From Siphonodentalium dalli (taxonomy: Eukaryota; Mollusca; Scaphopoda; Gadilida; Siphonodentaliidae), in the NCBI GenBank assembly GCA_032622095.1, contig CP136062.1, positions 155,058,875 to 155,122,874 of the forward strand: a stretch of DNA of 64,000 nucleotides, read 5' to 3'. The translations under genes were made by a program, and so were the position numbers. The stretch's first letter is position 1. Every line of letters starts with the position of its first letter. A model generated the notes under the pieces. It saw only the letters and a program-made list of their open reading frames with translations, did not search any database and was not told the origin of the DNA. Of the stretch, positions 34,191 to 46,600 are shown piece by piece.

Positions 34191-34375
34191 GTTATTTTGT
34201 GTATTTTGTGTATTTTGTCACATTAGGTGTATTTTGTATTTTATAAAATTTGGGCATCTTTAACTCACAGGTCGCCAGAACAAAAACAAAAATGCCCCGC
34301 CCCTATATTCTTCCTATAATAGAAAGGTATCGAACGCGGACGGCCCTAATTTGTTATAACTTTTTCAATTTTAAG

Positions 34376-34900
34376 TATGCCGTGTAAAATTGGTTCAGAA
34401 AAACTCCGGATATGAGCACAGGTCTGGAGCAAACCGACTGCTAAAATCACTCGTTCTAGATGGTGCCCGCTAAACTGGGTCAGCGAGTCGGATTTTTACA
34501 CCGACTTGCGCTTCAAAAACTCTCAACGTTAAGTAAAATATATATATTATACATCATTAGAAGCGGAATTAATTACTGACACACCCAAACAAATCTGGCC
34601 ACATCACGTCATCGTATCTCTCGTATTTATTGAAAAAAATCAGATTCATGAATTCGGAAGCAAATATAAATTTTCCAAAACCAGCCATTTTATGCGAGTC
34701 TGCCGTGAGTACTATTTATAATTCTATGCAACACAATATGTATTTATAACAGTGTTCACGCTGGACCGAAAAAATCTTTAGCCAAAAGTTTAGCCAAATG
34801 AAAATTTTATTAGCCAAATGAAAAAAACTTTAGCCAAATGTTTTTTGGCCAAATTAAAAAAAACTTTGGCCAAATTAAATCATCGTTTTCTGGTCGGAAA
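34376..34900 (+). repeat. Diverged inverted copy of the 690-1,252 repeat
   Basis: Diverged copy in the opposite orientation, ending about 125 bp before copy B begins. From 34,780 to 34,880 it carries a short tandem run of TTAGCCAAAT/TTGGCCAAAT separated by A-rich spacers. The arm in copies A and B has fewer units. Confidence 0.75.
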
Positions 34901-35650
34901 TCTAACAGACACAGGTAAAATACACAATAATTTAAATAATTTTTATGAACTAGAAGTATTTTTATATATATCATTTATTAAATTTTTTTTAATCATTATG
35001 TGAAAGAGTGATTGGGGGGAGGGCGTAACCCGGGATTGTCCTTCTTAATGTCATTATTTTTTTGTTTTATATCAATATCTTTTTTTAAATCATTAAATAT
35101 TTATCCTTGCGAAAATATCTAAGTGACATCTGGAAACTAATAACTTAATATTGTTACGCCATTATCAAATTACAATCCGTCATAAAAGCATTCATATTAT
35201 TTTGTCCGTATCGGTATTGACGACAAATAGCCACAAAATATCTGTCGTGATTCACATTTGGCTGATTAAGCTATTGTCTTACACTTGGTGCTCATAAACC
35301 TCGACCGACATAAATACAATGTCATCATAAACATGCATTGTGCGGGAGTCCCGTGAGTGACCAGACAGACAATGGGGGATTAGGGGATTAAATGTAAAAT
35401 AATAACCTTTTGCTGTTTCGTGCAGAATGACGTAATTTTTCTCCAGATTAAAACAGCCTGTTACGAACAAATTGCTTATATACCAGCATCAATGCACACT
35501 TTACAAAATATTGCTTTCTTCACATTGTCATGATTCAACCACGGCCCATGCGTCTTTGAATGTCCGTCTTGTGAAAACTGAAGATGATTGCATATCACTG
35601 TGTGATCGCTTGGTTGATAGAGTTGTCGATCGGGTTTCCCTTTGTACTGT

Positions 35651-35873
35651 CCGCGATCGGGTTTCCCTTTGTACAGTCGGCAATATATTCCCACTTTCGA
35701 TATTTTCGGACTAGAACGTTCACATCACAGAATTGAAAACCCACTTGCCAAAATTTATGTTAGATTTGGAAATAAAAATATGTTTACTGTACACTAAATG
35801 TTAGAGCTTACCTTTTGCTGTTACGGAACGAAATTAATGAAATACTTTCGTCACCTACCTTCGTCTTGAATGT
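35651..35873 (+). other. 223-bp segment present only in copy B
   Basis: Interrupts sequence that is contiguous at 626/627 in copy A. TGTC occurs at both edges (35,649-35,652 and 35,871-35,874), as expected for a deletion in copy A by end joining at 4-bp microhomology. The segment begins with a local duplicate of 'CGATCGGGTTTCCCTTTGTAC'. No gene was recognised. Confidence 0.85.
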
Positions 35874-35936
35874 CGATCTATTGAGCGCTTTTATGAATTA
35901 GCTTTCTGACTCCATGCTTTCAGTCTCCATTTGCGG

Positions 35937-36499
35937 TAAAAAAAAGTTTAGCCAAATGAAATTTTTATTAGCCAAATTCGAAAAAGATTAGCCATTGGCT
36001 AATTTGGCTACCGACAGCGTGAACGCTGATTTATAACAAATGAAAAGAATAGATAAAGATTGAATTAACACGAATGCCGATTTGAAAACATACACATGGA
36101 CAAGAATATAACTTCGTAAATATTTAGAGCGTATGTACATTACTTCTTCGTTATATATTTGATTTATATTGGGCCAATGACAAATTAGTGTTACGTCATA
36201 TCAGCTTACTTACAAAATGGCTTGTTTTGGACAATTTAAATTTGCTTCCGGTTTTATGAAACTGATTATTTCAATAAATACGAGAGATATGATGCCGTGA
36301 TTCCGCTTCTAATTATGTATAATATATATATTCTACTTACCGTTTAGTGCGTTTTTGAAGCACAAGTCGGTGTGGTCAAAATCCGGCTCTTTGACCGAGT
36401 TGAGCGGACTCCATCTCGATCGAGGGATTTCAACAGCCGGTTTCCGTCAGACCTGTGCTCATAACAGGAGTTTTTCTGGACCATGTTTTTACACGGGAT
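35937..36499 (-). repeat. Dispersed repeat, copy B
   Basis: Duplicate of 690-1,252. With 34,376-34,900 it forms a large diverged inverted repeat whose arms face each other across the copy B start, about 1 kb apart. Confidence 0.75.
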
Positions 36500-38385
36500 A
36501 CATCAAATTGATGGGTAAGAAAATATATGTCTACGTATATATGAGGCCTTTATGTAACAAAAATATTTGTTTTCTATTTTGAACCTGTTTTTTTACTGAA
36601 AAAAATAAATAAAAATTAGGCCCCGCCAAGTTGAATACATTTCTATGGGATTAAGTATTATTGGGGGTGGAGTAAATCTTTGATCTGGGGACCTGTGCTT
36701 CAACTGTCCCACTTATTCTCAAATATGAATGTTGTATATTTGTCAAATGACGAAAAAATTAGGCAGTTCGTTTGTCAGATAGTTAGATATTACGATTATT
36801 CGATAGTCCGAAAGTCGCGAATATGTAAATATACATGTAGGTCGCGCTAGCTTTCAGAATAGCATGTAGTTTCCTCACATACGGAAGCTGGCATCCGTTT
36901 CAGCATCGCGTTAAATTATTACACGTGTATGTGTCGCTCACGCACGTGCATGTACGTGAATCTTTATATAGAGCACCAATATGTCACATATGTTGTAACA
37001 TACATGTATAAGACACGAAAAAGACAAACATTTGGATATTTGTGTATCATTTACGCAATTATATATACGCGTGTGTTAATTGTCTGTTCCCAAATGTATG
37101 TATGGTGTTTAAATTTGATACCGGTGGGATTCTTTTGCGCATGGTGATGCCTCAGGGAACATTTATTTTATGTTGATGAGGCCTGACTGTTATTCATGTC
37201 CACGTCGCTGTAAATTCTTAAGTATCGAACTCTCGGAATATCGAACACTAAGATTAAAGAACTGTCGCAATAATAAATTATTTGATTAACGAATCCCATG
37301 TATTGGCGTACCCTCGAACACAAATACAGTCAGACCATTAAAGTTTCATCCTATTACAGTATCACAACTGGTCAACTGGTCCCGCCAATGTGATGCGATG
37401 CTGGTGGGCCCTGTTGAATTGCTAAGATGCTGTCATGGCAAATTTACGCTGTTAAGAACATGTACGTTATTTGTTCTAAAATTGTCGTTTGTGCGGCGTT
37501 CGGAAAATCTGCAATATGAAAAGCCATTGTGTGTATCAAACATTCCAACACATATATATTGCGAGATATGTTTATATTGGTTGTACTAGTTGTGGCAAAT
37601 CGACTATAGCAAGATGGCAATTCACATCGTTTTGCAAACACCAGAGCAGCCATTATTATATTTGTTCAAAATGTCTATGTTTTGTTATGTTCCAAACATG
37701 CACTGGTCTTATTCCAAACCGCTCGTATTAGCCATACACCCAGAAAATGACAACATTTGAAAAATAACGGTACTTTGTCTTAACAGCATCAGTTCGCCCG
37801 AATCGCATTATAGCAATTCAGCAGAGACCACCAGCATCACATCACATCACATTAGCAGGACCACTAAGTCTTGATCAGGGGTGCGTATATTCCAGCTGGA
37901 ACCGCACGTATCAACAGTATACATATCAGTTACCTTTCAACAAAATACTAAGAACACAATTTACCATCAGTTGCAAACGAAACGAATCTAGGATATATGT
38001 GAGATAAGTGGTTGTACAAGTAATAGTACCCCAATACGCTATACATTTGACGATATATTTTCTTCGATAACACGGATTAAAGAGACTTAATCAAATTATA
38101 GTTATTTTTACTGAACTTCTATTAATTTGTATACAATAAGTAAAGACCGTAGTTATGTAATGTCACTGGTTTGATGCCTATTAAAGCAATTTCCATGCAT
38201 AGGGAGTAAGTGAGACAAAGTCCATTATTCCGATCCGACAAATTTATTTTTCGCTTACATGTGGTGTCTGGTTAAGGACATTCGGGACAATGTATACCAT
38301 GAACACAATCAACATAATGTAATACACATTACAACGTACATGTAGAACATTGGTCTGCGTAATCGCTATGTGTAGTAAACGTGAA

Positions 38386-38962
38386 AACATAGAACATCGG
38401 CTTGAGCAATCGCCAAATATATGAATATGATCACGTGATTCAAGATCACGAATCGACAATTGGAAGTGACAGGATTATTTAGAGCGCATGAATAACAATC
38501 ATACAAATCAGTGAATGTCATGATAAAATGATATTTTCAAAAAATAAAGTTTACTTCTATGCAAAAGTTGAATAATCGCTTGGCCAAATATCGAGTTGTG
38601 GGCAATTTATGTACGTTACAAAAGACTCGAATGAAATGAAATTAACACATAAAAGCCAAAATAAATTAACCAGTATATATTGAAGCATGCAAAACCATGA
38701 TACACAATGTAGAAACGATAACATGAGCCACATACAGATATATGAATCTAATCACGTGAATCGCTATCAGCCAAGAACAATTGAAAGACACAGGATTATT
38801 CACGAATATAAATCAAATAAATCAGACAATGGCATAAAATGAAATGGCATATTCGATAAGATAAAACTAAATTGTACTTCTACGCAAAATTATAATCATC
38901 TCTTAGTCAAATATCGGATTGCGGGTGTACAAACGTCCCAACATATTGAATTGAAATGAAAA
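38386..38962 (+). repeat. Old tandem duplication, copy B counterpart
   Basis: Same two diverged units as 3,140-3,716. Confidence 0.6.
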
Positions 38963-39449
38963 CATGAAAGCAACCAGCAGATATTCCTCTGCTGTTCGTT
39001 AATTCAAGAAGCAAGCGAAAAGACTGGTTGCAATATAAAGTGACGCCATGTACAGTATGGATATGTTCACCTTGATGTCATAATAAACAACCGACCTCTA
39101 CAATGTTATAGGCTTCCAGGGTAAACAGGTTTAACACGGTAGCCATTGACAGCGTTATTAGTATGTCCTCTTTGTAACTTGAGACCCGCTCTCATTACTT
39201 TAACAACGCTAACGTTGATAGTTCAAAACAAAAAATATGTATATATCAGGTGTTCAGAAGTATATGTAAATAATAGCTGGATAGAATTCGATTTAGCCGA
39301 AGTAAATTTGGATCGAGTTTCAAAAAGTTTCCGAATATGAGTTGCTGCTATGCTCGGTCTGGAACATTGAAGTGAAAGTGCATGGGGCGATAATTTGGAC
39401 CGAACAAATTAGAACATCAGTGCCAATTGGTCGAAAACAGACGTACAGT

Positions 39450-42400
39450 GACGCCCCAACCAACACAACTACGAGTTGCTCCGCCCGCGCGCCCCGTTAC
39501 CGTCACTACCCGCGCCCGCTGTCCCATCCCGTCCATCCCGGTTATGGTTAGGGTCCCGTCCCAGTTAGGGTTAGGATCCGCCCCGTCCTGTCCCGTTTAT
39601 GATTAGTGCTATAGTGTAAAGGTCCCATCTCGATCTATCCCTGTTATACTAGGGTCCCGTCACGGCCCTTATCGTCCCGTGCCGATTACGGTCAGTGTGT
39701 GGGTCCAGCCCCGTCCCGGTTATGGGTAGTGTTAAGGTCCCGTCCCGCCCCGATTCGGATTAGAGATAGGTTTAATGTCCTCCCGCTGGCATTCGGATTA
39801 GTGTAGGATTAAGGGCCGGCACACACCGCCGCGGTTGGGTAGGGGAACCTAAAGGTCCCGCCCCGGTTAGAGTTATGGTTAAGGGCCCGTCCCTACACGG
39901 TTCGGCTTAGAGTTAGGTTTAAGGTCAAGTACCAGTTAGGGTTAAGGTTTACATCCCGTCCTGTAAGGGTTAGAGTCCCGTACCTGTTAGAATTAGGGTT
40001 ACGGTTCCGTCCCGATTAGGTTTGGGTCCCATCCTCCCCGGATTAGCTAGAGTTAGTTTTAATGTCGAGTCCCGCTTAGAGTTAGGGCTCGGTTTACGGT
40101 CCCGTCACATCTCGGATAGTGTTACGGTCCCCTCCCGGTTAGAGCTAAGGTTAAGACCATGTCGCGGTTCGAGTCAGGGTCCACTCATAATTAGGTTAGG
40201 CTTAAGGTCCAGCCCCATCCGCCACGGTTTGAGTTGGGTGTTGGTTTAAGGTACCGTAACGTTTCGGTTAGTGGTAGGGTCCGTCCCAGTTAGGGTTAGT
40301 GTTAGGCCTAATTTACATTCCCGAGCCGTCCAGTCACAGTTATGGTTAGGGTCATACTCTGGTAGGGTTAGTGTCTCTATCCATCCCGGGTTAGTTTCCC
40401 GACTCGTCCCGTCCGGTTAGGGTTAGAGTTATGGTCCCATCCCGCCACGTCCATCTTGGGGTACCTCCCCGGTTATTGTCAGGGTTAAGCTCCCGTCCCG
40501 GTTAAGGTTAGGTTCAATGTTTCGTCCAAGTTAGAGTTAGGGATATGGCTCTAAGGTCGAGTCCCGGTTAGTGTTAGGAATCCGACTGGTCTCGTCGCAG
40601 TCAGGTTCTGGTGAATTTCCAGTTCAGAGCCGTCCAGTCCCGGTTAGGGTTATCGTTAAGGTTAGTGTTAACGTCCCGGACGTCCCATGACACTGGTCCC
40701 GGTTTAGGGTAATGGTTAGGGTTAAGGTCCCGTTCCAATCCGTCCAGTTCTTGCTACTGTTAGGATACCGCCCTTGTTGTGGTCCCGTCCCTTCCCGGTT
40801 ATGGGTTAGGCTCAAGGTCCCGTCCAAGTTCGAGTTAGGAATCGGACAAAGGTCCAGTCCAGGTTAGTGTTAGGGTCCCGACTGGTCCCGTCCCAGTTAT
40901 GGTTATTATGAAATTCCAGCCCAGAGCAGTACAGTCCCGGTTATGGTTAGTGTTAACGTCAGGTCCTCTGGCCCCGTCCAGTTTTATGGTTACGTTTAGT
41001 GTTAAGGTCCCGTTCCAACCAGTTACGTTCAGTTAAAGGTTATATTAGGGTGCCGTCCTGGTTAGGGTCCCGATTCGTCCCGTCCGCGGTCGGGTTTACC
41101 CGCCAGGTAACGATTGTTGTCAGTTAGTACTGTAGTAACATCCCGTACCAGATAGGGTTAAACTCCCGCCAAGGTTATGTTTAAGGCTCCGTACCGGTTA
41201 GTGATAGGGCCCTGACCAGGTTAGTTGTGTTGTGTTTAAGTTCCCGCCCGAACCGTCCAGTCCCTTTAGGGTTTGGGTTATGGTTTTGCCAAGGGTTGAG
41301 GTCCCGTCACGGTCAGGGTTGGGGCATAGGCCCCGTCCTGTTAGTGTTTGGGTCCCGCCCAATTAATTTCCGTGTCAGACCCCCGACATGATTATGTTAC
41401 AGTACCGTTCCGAACCACCACATCCAAATTAGAATCCCGCCCGTCCGGTACGGGTTAGGGTTTAGCACCAGTCCCGGTTGTAGTTATGTTAACCTCCCGT
41501 TCTGGTCCGTATTAAGGTTTAGGTCCCGTCCCCTTTGTGGTTAGGCTTAAGGCCTCTTTTCAGTTATTGTTATTTCCCCCGACTGGTGCCGTCCCGGTTA
41601 TGGTTATGATTAGTTTTAACGTCCCTCCCCTGACTTCCGCCCCGGGGTAGGGTTAGGGTTCCGGTTAGAGATAGGGTACCGTCCTATGGTCCCGTCTCTT
41701 CCTTGTTATGGTCCCGGCTCGTCCCGTCCGATGTACGGACCATCCGGATCCACCATCAGGTTACGAGTATTGTTAGTGTTAGGTTCCAACCGTCCCGGTT
41801 AGAGTTAGGGTTAAGCTCCCGTCCCGAATAGGTTAGGGTCAGGGGTCACGTCCCGGTTAGTATTGGGTTCCCCTAACGGTTAGCGTTATGGTCCCGTCTC
41901 GGTTAGGGCTAGGGTTAAATTCCCGTTCAGAGCCGTCCAGTGCCGTTTAGGTTTAGGGTTATTGGTGTAGCCAGTGTTAATGTCCCGTCAGGGTTGGGTC
42001 AAGGTCCCGTCCTGCCTGGCTTAGGGCCCCGCCCCGTTCAGTTCCTGGATAGGGCCCCGATCCGGTTAGGGTTAAAGTTACAGTCACTCCGACCCCAACA
42101 TAAAGGTTATGGTCCCGTCCGGTCGGACTAGGCCTGTTCAGTCTTAGAGTTAAGCTGCCGTTAGGGTTATGTTTATGCTTTATTTCCCGTCCCGGTTAGA
42201 GTTAGGGTTTCGTCCCGCCCCGGTTAGGATCCCGACTTGTTCCGTCCGCGGTTAGAACTATGAGTCACGGTCCAGCTAGAATTACGGTCTCGTCCAGTCT
42301 GGGTTAAGGTTGGGGTCCCGCACCGTTTCGCTCCGGGGTAGGGCCCAGGTTCGGTTATGGTTAAGTTACAATCCGTTCCGAACACCCACATACAACTTAT

Positions 42401-42667
42401 GGTCCCGTCCGGTCAGGGTTAGGATACCGCGTCGTCCTGTTCAGTGTTAGGGTTAAGATGCCGTCCCGGTTAGGGTTAGGCCTAAGGTCGCGTCCCAGTT
42501 AATGTTAGAGTCGCGTCCCGCCCCGGTTAGGGTTAGGGTACCGATTTGTCCCGCCCGCGGTTAGATTAATAGCCACGGCCCGGGTCCAGCTAGAATTACT
42601 GTCCCGTCCCTTTAGGGTCCCAACACGCCTGTCCTGGTTAAAGTTCCGAGTCATCCGGTCCCGAAAT
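39450..42667 (+). repeat. Degenerate telomere-like satellite, copy B
   Basis: The same array as 4,203-7,420 with scattered substitutions and no visible change in unit number. An array made by recent slippage would be expected to differ in length; this one does not. Confidence 0.9.
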
Positions 42668-42929
42668 TTTCCTGACAGACCAGAGCGGTAACTCATTTTC
42701 AGGCCACTTTTTGAAAGCTGATCCTAATTGTGTTCGGCCCCGTTGGCCGCTTACGAATGAGAGGTAATTTCCCACCGTTCTCGGATTTTGCTGAATGATC
42801 AATAAGGAATTAGTAACGGAATTCACGTCGTTTGATGAATGGAAGCGCGTGTAGATATATTTACGACCGAAATAGTTAACCGTCAATGCTCATATAATCC
42901 AAACAATTGGTGGTGATTACTTAAGACGA

Positions 42930-43052
42930 CGGCGATGAATATGATGATGCCGGCGATGATGTTGATGTTGATTGTGATAACAGATAGCAGTTATGATGAT
43001 TACGATAATGACCATGATGATGACAACGGTGATAATGGTGATGATGATAATG
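42930..43052 (+). repeat. Imperfect GAT-rich microsatellite, copy B
   Basis: Duplicate of 7,683-7,805 with no length change seen. Confidence 0.75.
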
Positions 43053-43071
43053 CTCTACATGGATATATAGT

Positions 43072-43077
43072 TTTATT
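43072..43077 (-). promoter_or_regulatory. Candidate polyadenylation signal, RGK gene copy B
   Basis: Minus-strand AATAAA, the counterpart of 7,825-7,830. Confidence 0.4.
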
Positions 43078-43426
43078 TCAGACTATACATAATTATCCAT
43101 AACTTACAAAATAATCATACGTTATATGCTACGTTTATGTTATATATACATATGCAGCTAAGTGTACAACATATGATTCCATGATTTTGAATAATTTCGA
43201 TTTGAATATATCTGAGTTACAAATGGATGACAGGATATGGTTATTAGCTTCAAGTATTCTCTGTTTAAAATGGTATACATGTTTCCTTCTCAACACTGAC
43301 AAAGATAACACATTACCACACAGCACTCGTGCTACACGATCTCACATAACCGATGATAAATATATAACAATTGTTATAATAACATCATTTCATACTCTGA
43401 ATGTTGCTGAACAGGTGACTGATAAA

Positions 43427-43635
43427 TTATAATTTCATCAAATTTTCACAGGATGCTTTACTCTTGAAAATGCGTGGTAAAAGTGCCTTCATCTTCCTCC
43501 CTGAGCCTGTTCGCGCGTTGTTGTGCAAAGAGTTTTGTTTATGAATACCGATCAACAACTCATCCACGTTGTGATGGAAGAGTGTCGATGTCTCCACAAA
43601 TTTGCAGTTGTATGACAGGGCGACTTTTTTCCCTT
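43427..43635 (-). CDS. RGK GTPase copy B, exon 4
   Basis: C-terminal exon with TAA at 43,429-43,427. The only difference from copy A is V228I in HNVDELL-GI. The basic tail and terminal Cys motif are unchanged. Confidence 0.92.
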
Positions 43636-46600
43636 CTGTAAAAAAAGAGACATTCGAAAGTTAAAATGAATGTCAAGGAGGGGCAGAGGTAGCTTGTTTC
43701 AACATCGGAGGCCATGGAAACAAATTCACAAAGTAAATATTTCATAAAGAAAGCAGCATCATAACAATTGTGGATTCACTGCAACTCTAGTGTAATTATA
43801 GAGCGCAAACAATTGTGCATTTGTCAGAGAGGATACCATTTTGCAATTTGGCACTCTTTCTTCCAAAACACCACTTCCTGATTTTCAAGTCAAAACAATT
43901 TTCCTACAAAAGAACAACTTGAAACATAGAGGATATCTAATGAGTCGCACATGTATACGAAAGTAATCAACCGAGTGCACTAAATTATATTCGAACCGAG
44001 CTTTTGTGAGGCTAGAATCGAATTTATTGGAATAATACAATTCGCATAGAAATGCGACGAATTTAAGATCCATTTTATCACAGTCACACATAAGCGAGGA
44101 AAAACGACATCGAAAAGGCTGGGGTTAACAAAATTAATATTGAGTTCCTTATCACAACCAAATATGATGTAAATGCACATTCAAGAGCGAATATATGTAA
44201 TTTCAAATGTGTCTTTTCATGTTGAACAATTTTGTCAACAACCCGTATCAACCATGTTATCTCACACCCAACACTAAATAACGCAACAAAAATCGAATAT
44301 CGTAATTACATTATGTTTAACATAATAATAAAGTCCCCGAATTGGCTTCGACACCATTGATATAAGCCCTTACGTCACTGCGCGCAGCGATAATACACGT
44401 GTGTCTTACTAAAACATTGGGACGGGGTTAACGGTTAATTATGTGATAAACCGGTGTACTGCAGATGTTCACAAGGATTCAACTCACGTTCAATTTAATT
44501 TAGAATTGTTATTTCTGCTCAAAAACATTTAGCTTATTTCTGACTCATGATTTATCTCCCTTTGCGACAGTACATACTCTTCATGGGCGATGTAATAGAC
44601 TAAATTACTGTTTTTTTCACTCATGCACGACGACTCAAATTCATTAATTTATTGCATATATTCTATTGAAGAGAGTTGGAGATGGCCCCATACATAGCTG
44701 GATCTAGGTAAAGTATATTTAAGTGTTTTGTGCGTCTAGTGAACATATTTAAACTTTTGAAGATATTGACCCATTGCTAGAACATCTGAAATAATATATG
44801 TAATAAACTGTCCATGGAGATGTTAACCATGTCATCACAAAATAGTTTCTCCCATCAGGTATAACAGTATATATTGGAATGACATATTATTAGCAGACGA
44901 CAGACGAATATATAATACAAGTGCAGATGAGTCATACCTAAATATAATGTTCAGAAAATAGTTTCTACACTAGCCGGTTGTAGAACTTATCTGAACATTT
45001 CATTCGGAAACTACTAGTAATTCAGTGTTTGGCAAAGACACGGTACTCACCTCCGGCGGCGGTGACCTTTGTCCGGACAAGATCGCACTTGTTCTCCACC
45101 AAAATGATGGGCTTGGTGACTTTGCTCACTCGGCGCAAATGGAACAGGATGTCAATTGCGTGGCGAAAGGACTTCCGGTCTCCTCGCGAGTAGACAACTA
45201 CGTAGATTTCGCAGTCATGAGTTGGAACCATATTCTGTAAAAGGGAGAACAACCAGGTAAGCGTAAACTCTTACAGTTGTAGGCTTCCTCATTGAGTAAC
45301 CTGATTTTCCAGCGAACTTAAATTATTGTTATAGTGTGTAATAAGTTAACAACTCAACATCATGGAAATATTTTTGTTGAGTGATCTGCTTACATCAAAC
45401 TAGAACTGTATAGTATAACCTTCCAACAATGGTATGTATCTGTATAATATTATATAGCTACCAACGACAACATTACACGAAACACTATCGAATTGGTTCA
45501 GTAAACTTATATATTTTACTATAGATACGAACTAGTCACATACAGAACGAGTTTCGGAATGATTGCGCAAAACCATAAATAGTAATGTTTTGAATAATTG
45601 TTCCTGTGCGTGGAATATATTATCATAAATCAGTTCGAACTTGTATGTGGTAGTTGGGTGGTGGTAATTAGTCTCCTTAAACATAATTCATTGAAATAAA
45701 ATTTGAGCAGAAATGTCAACATAGGTCCTCATTAATTACTAGATTAAATCTTACCTGATTACAGGATAACACCTCGATGTCCATATTCCCATGTTACCGT
45801 TCTCATATTCCTTTATTATCAGGATTCAATGTGATGCTCATATCGTAGATTAGTCATGGTAGTGATTTATCTCGTTTATTTGAAGTAACCACCTCAACCA
45901 GTAGCCATGACGGATATCTCTTCTGAACGTATATGTCCGTATCATGTTACGGATTAAACTCATGTAATATAAACATATGTTGAAACTGTCTCTTTATTGT
46001 CATGTTTGGAAATCAGTATTTTGTTTCTGCCCCACGTCATCTTCCAGGGATTCAAATTTGATGTTTGCCCCGAGTTATGGTTAGAGTTATGGTTCGGTAG
46101 CGATTGTTCCGCCCGGACGAAGGTCCCGTCCCGGTTAGGATTATGCTTAAGGTCCCGTCGTATCCCTGTTAGAGTTACGGATCAGTTTATGGTCCCGTCT
46201 CGGTTTGTGTTATGGTACGGTTCCGTCCTCGTTAGTGTTAGGGTACCGTCCCATACCGGTTCGGGTTAGGATTGAGGTCGCGTTCCGGTTAGAGTTATGG
46301 TTAGAGTTATTGTCATCTTTCAGAGATTCAAATTTGATGTTTTCCTAAGGTCGTGACACCCAACTATATTCAGTGACATGTTCGTATGTTAATATGAATT
46401 TGTCATAACAGCAGCTATGTTCAGTCACCCCCACTTTCTACACCACCACTGTTTAATTAAATTGGTTTTACTTGTCGTCGGACGAGTCGATTTCCACCAA
46501 ACGGTGCATATAGTATACGGTAGATATCCTAGTTGTTTAAAGTTGAGCAGCATATACCCAGGTTGCTCAAGTTGAGTTGTACATCGTAGAGAAATGCTGG

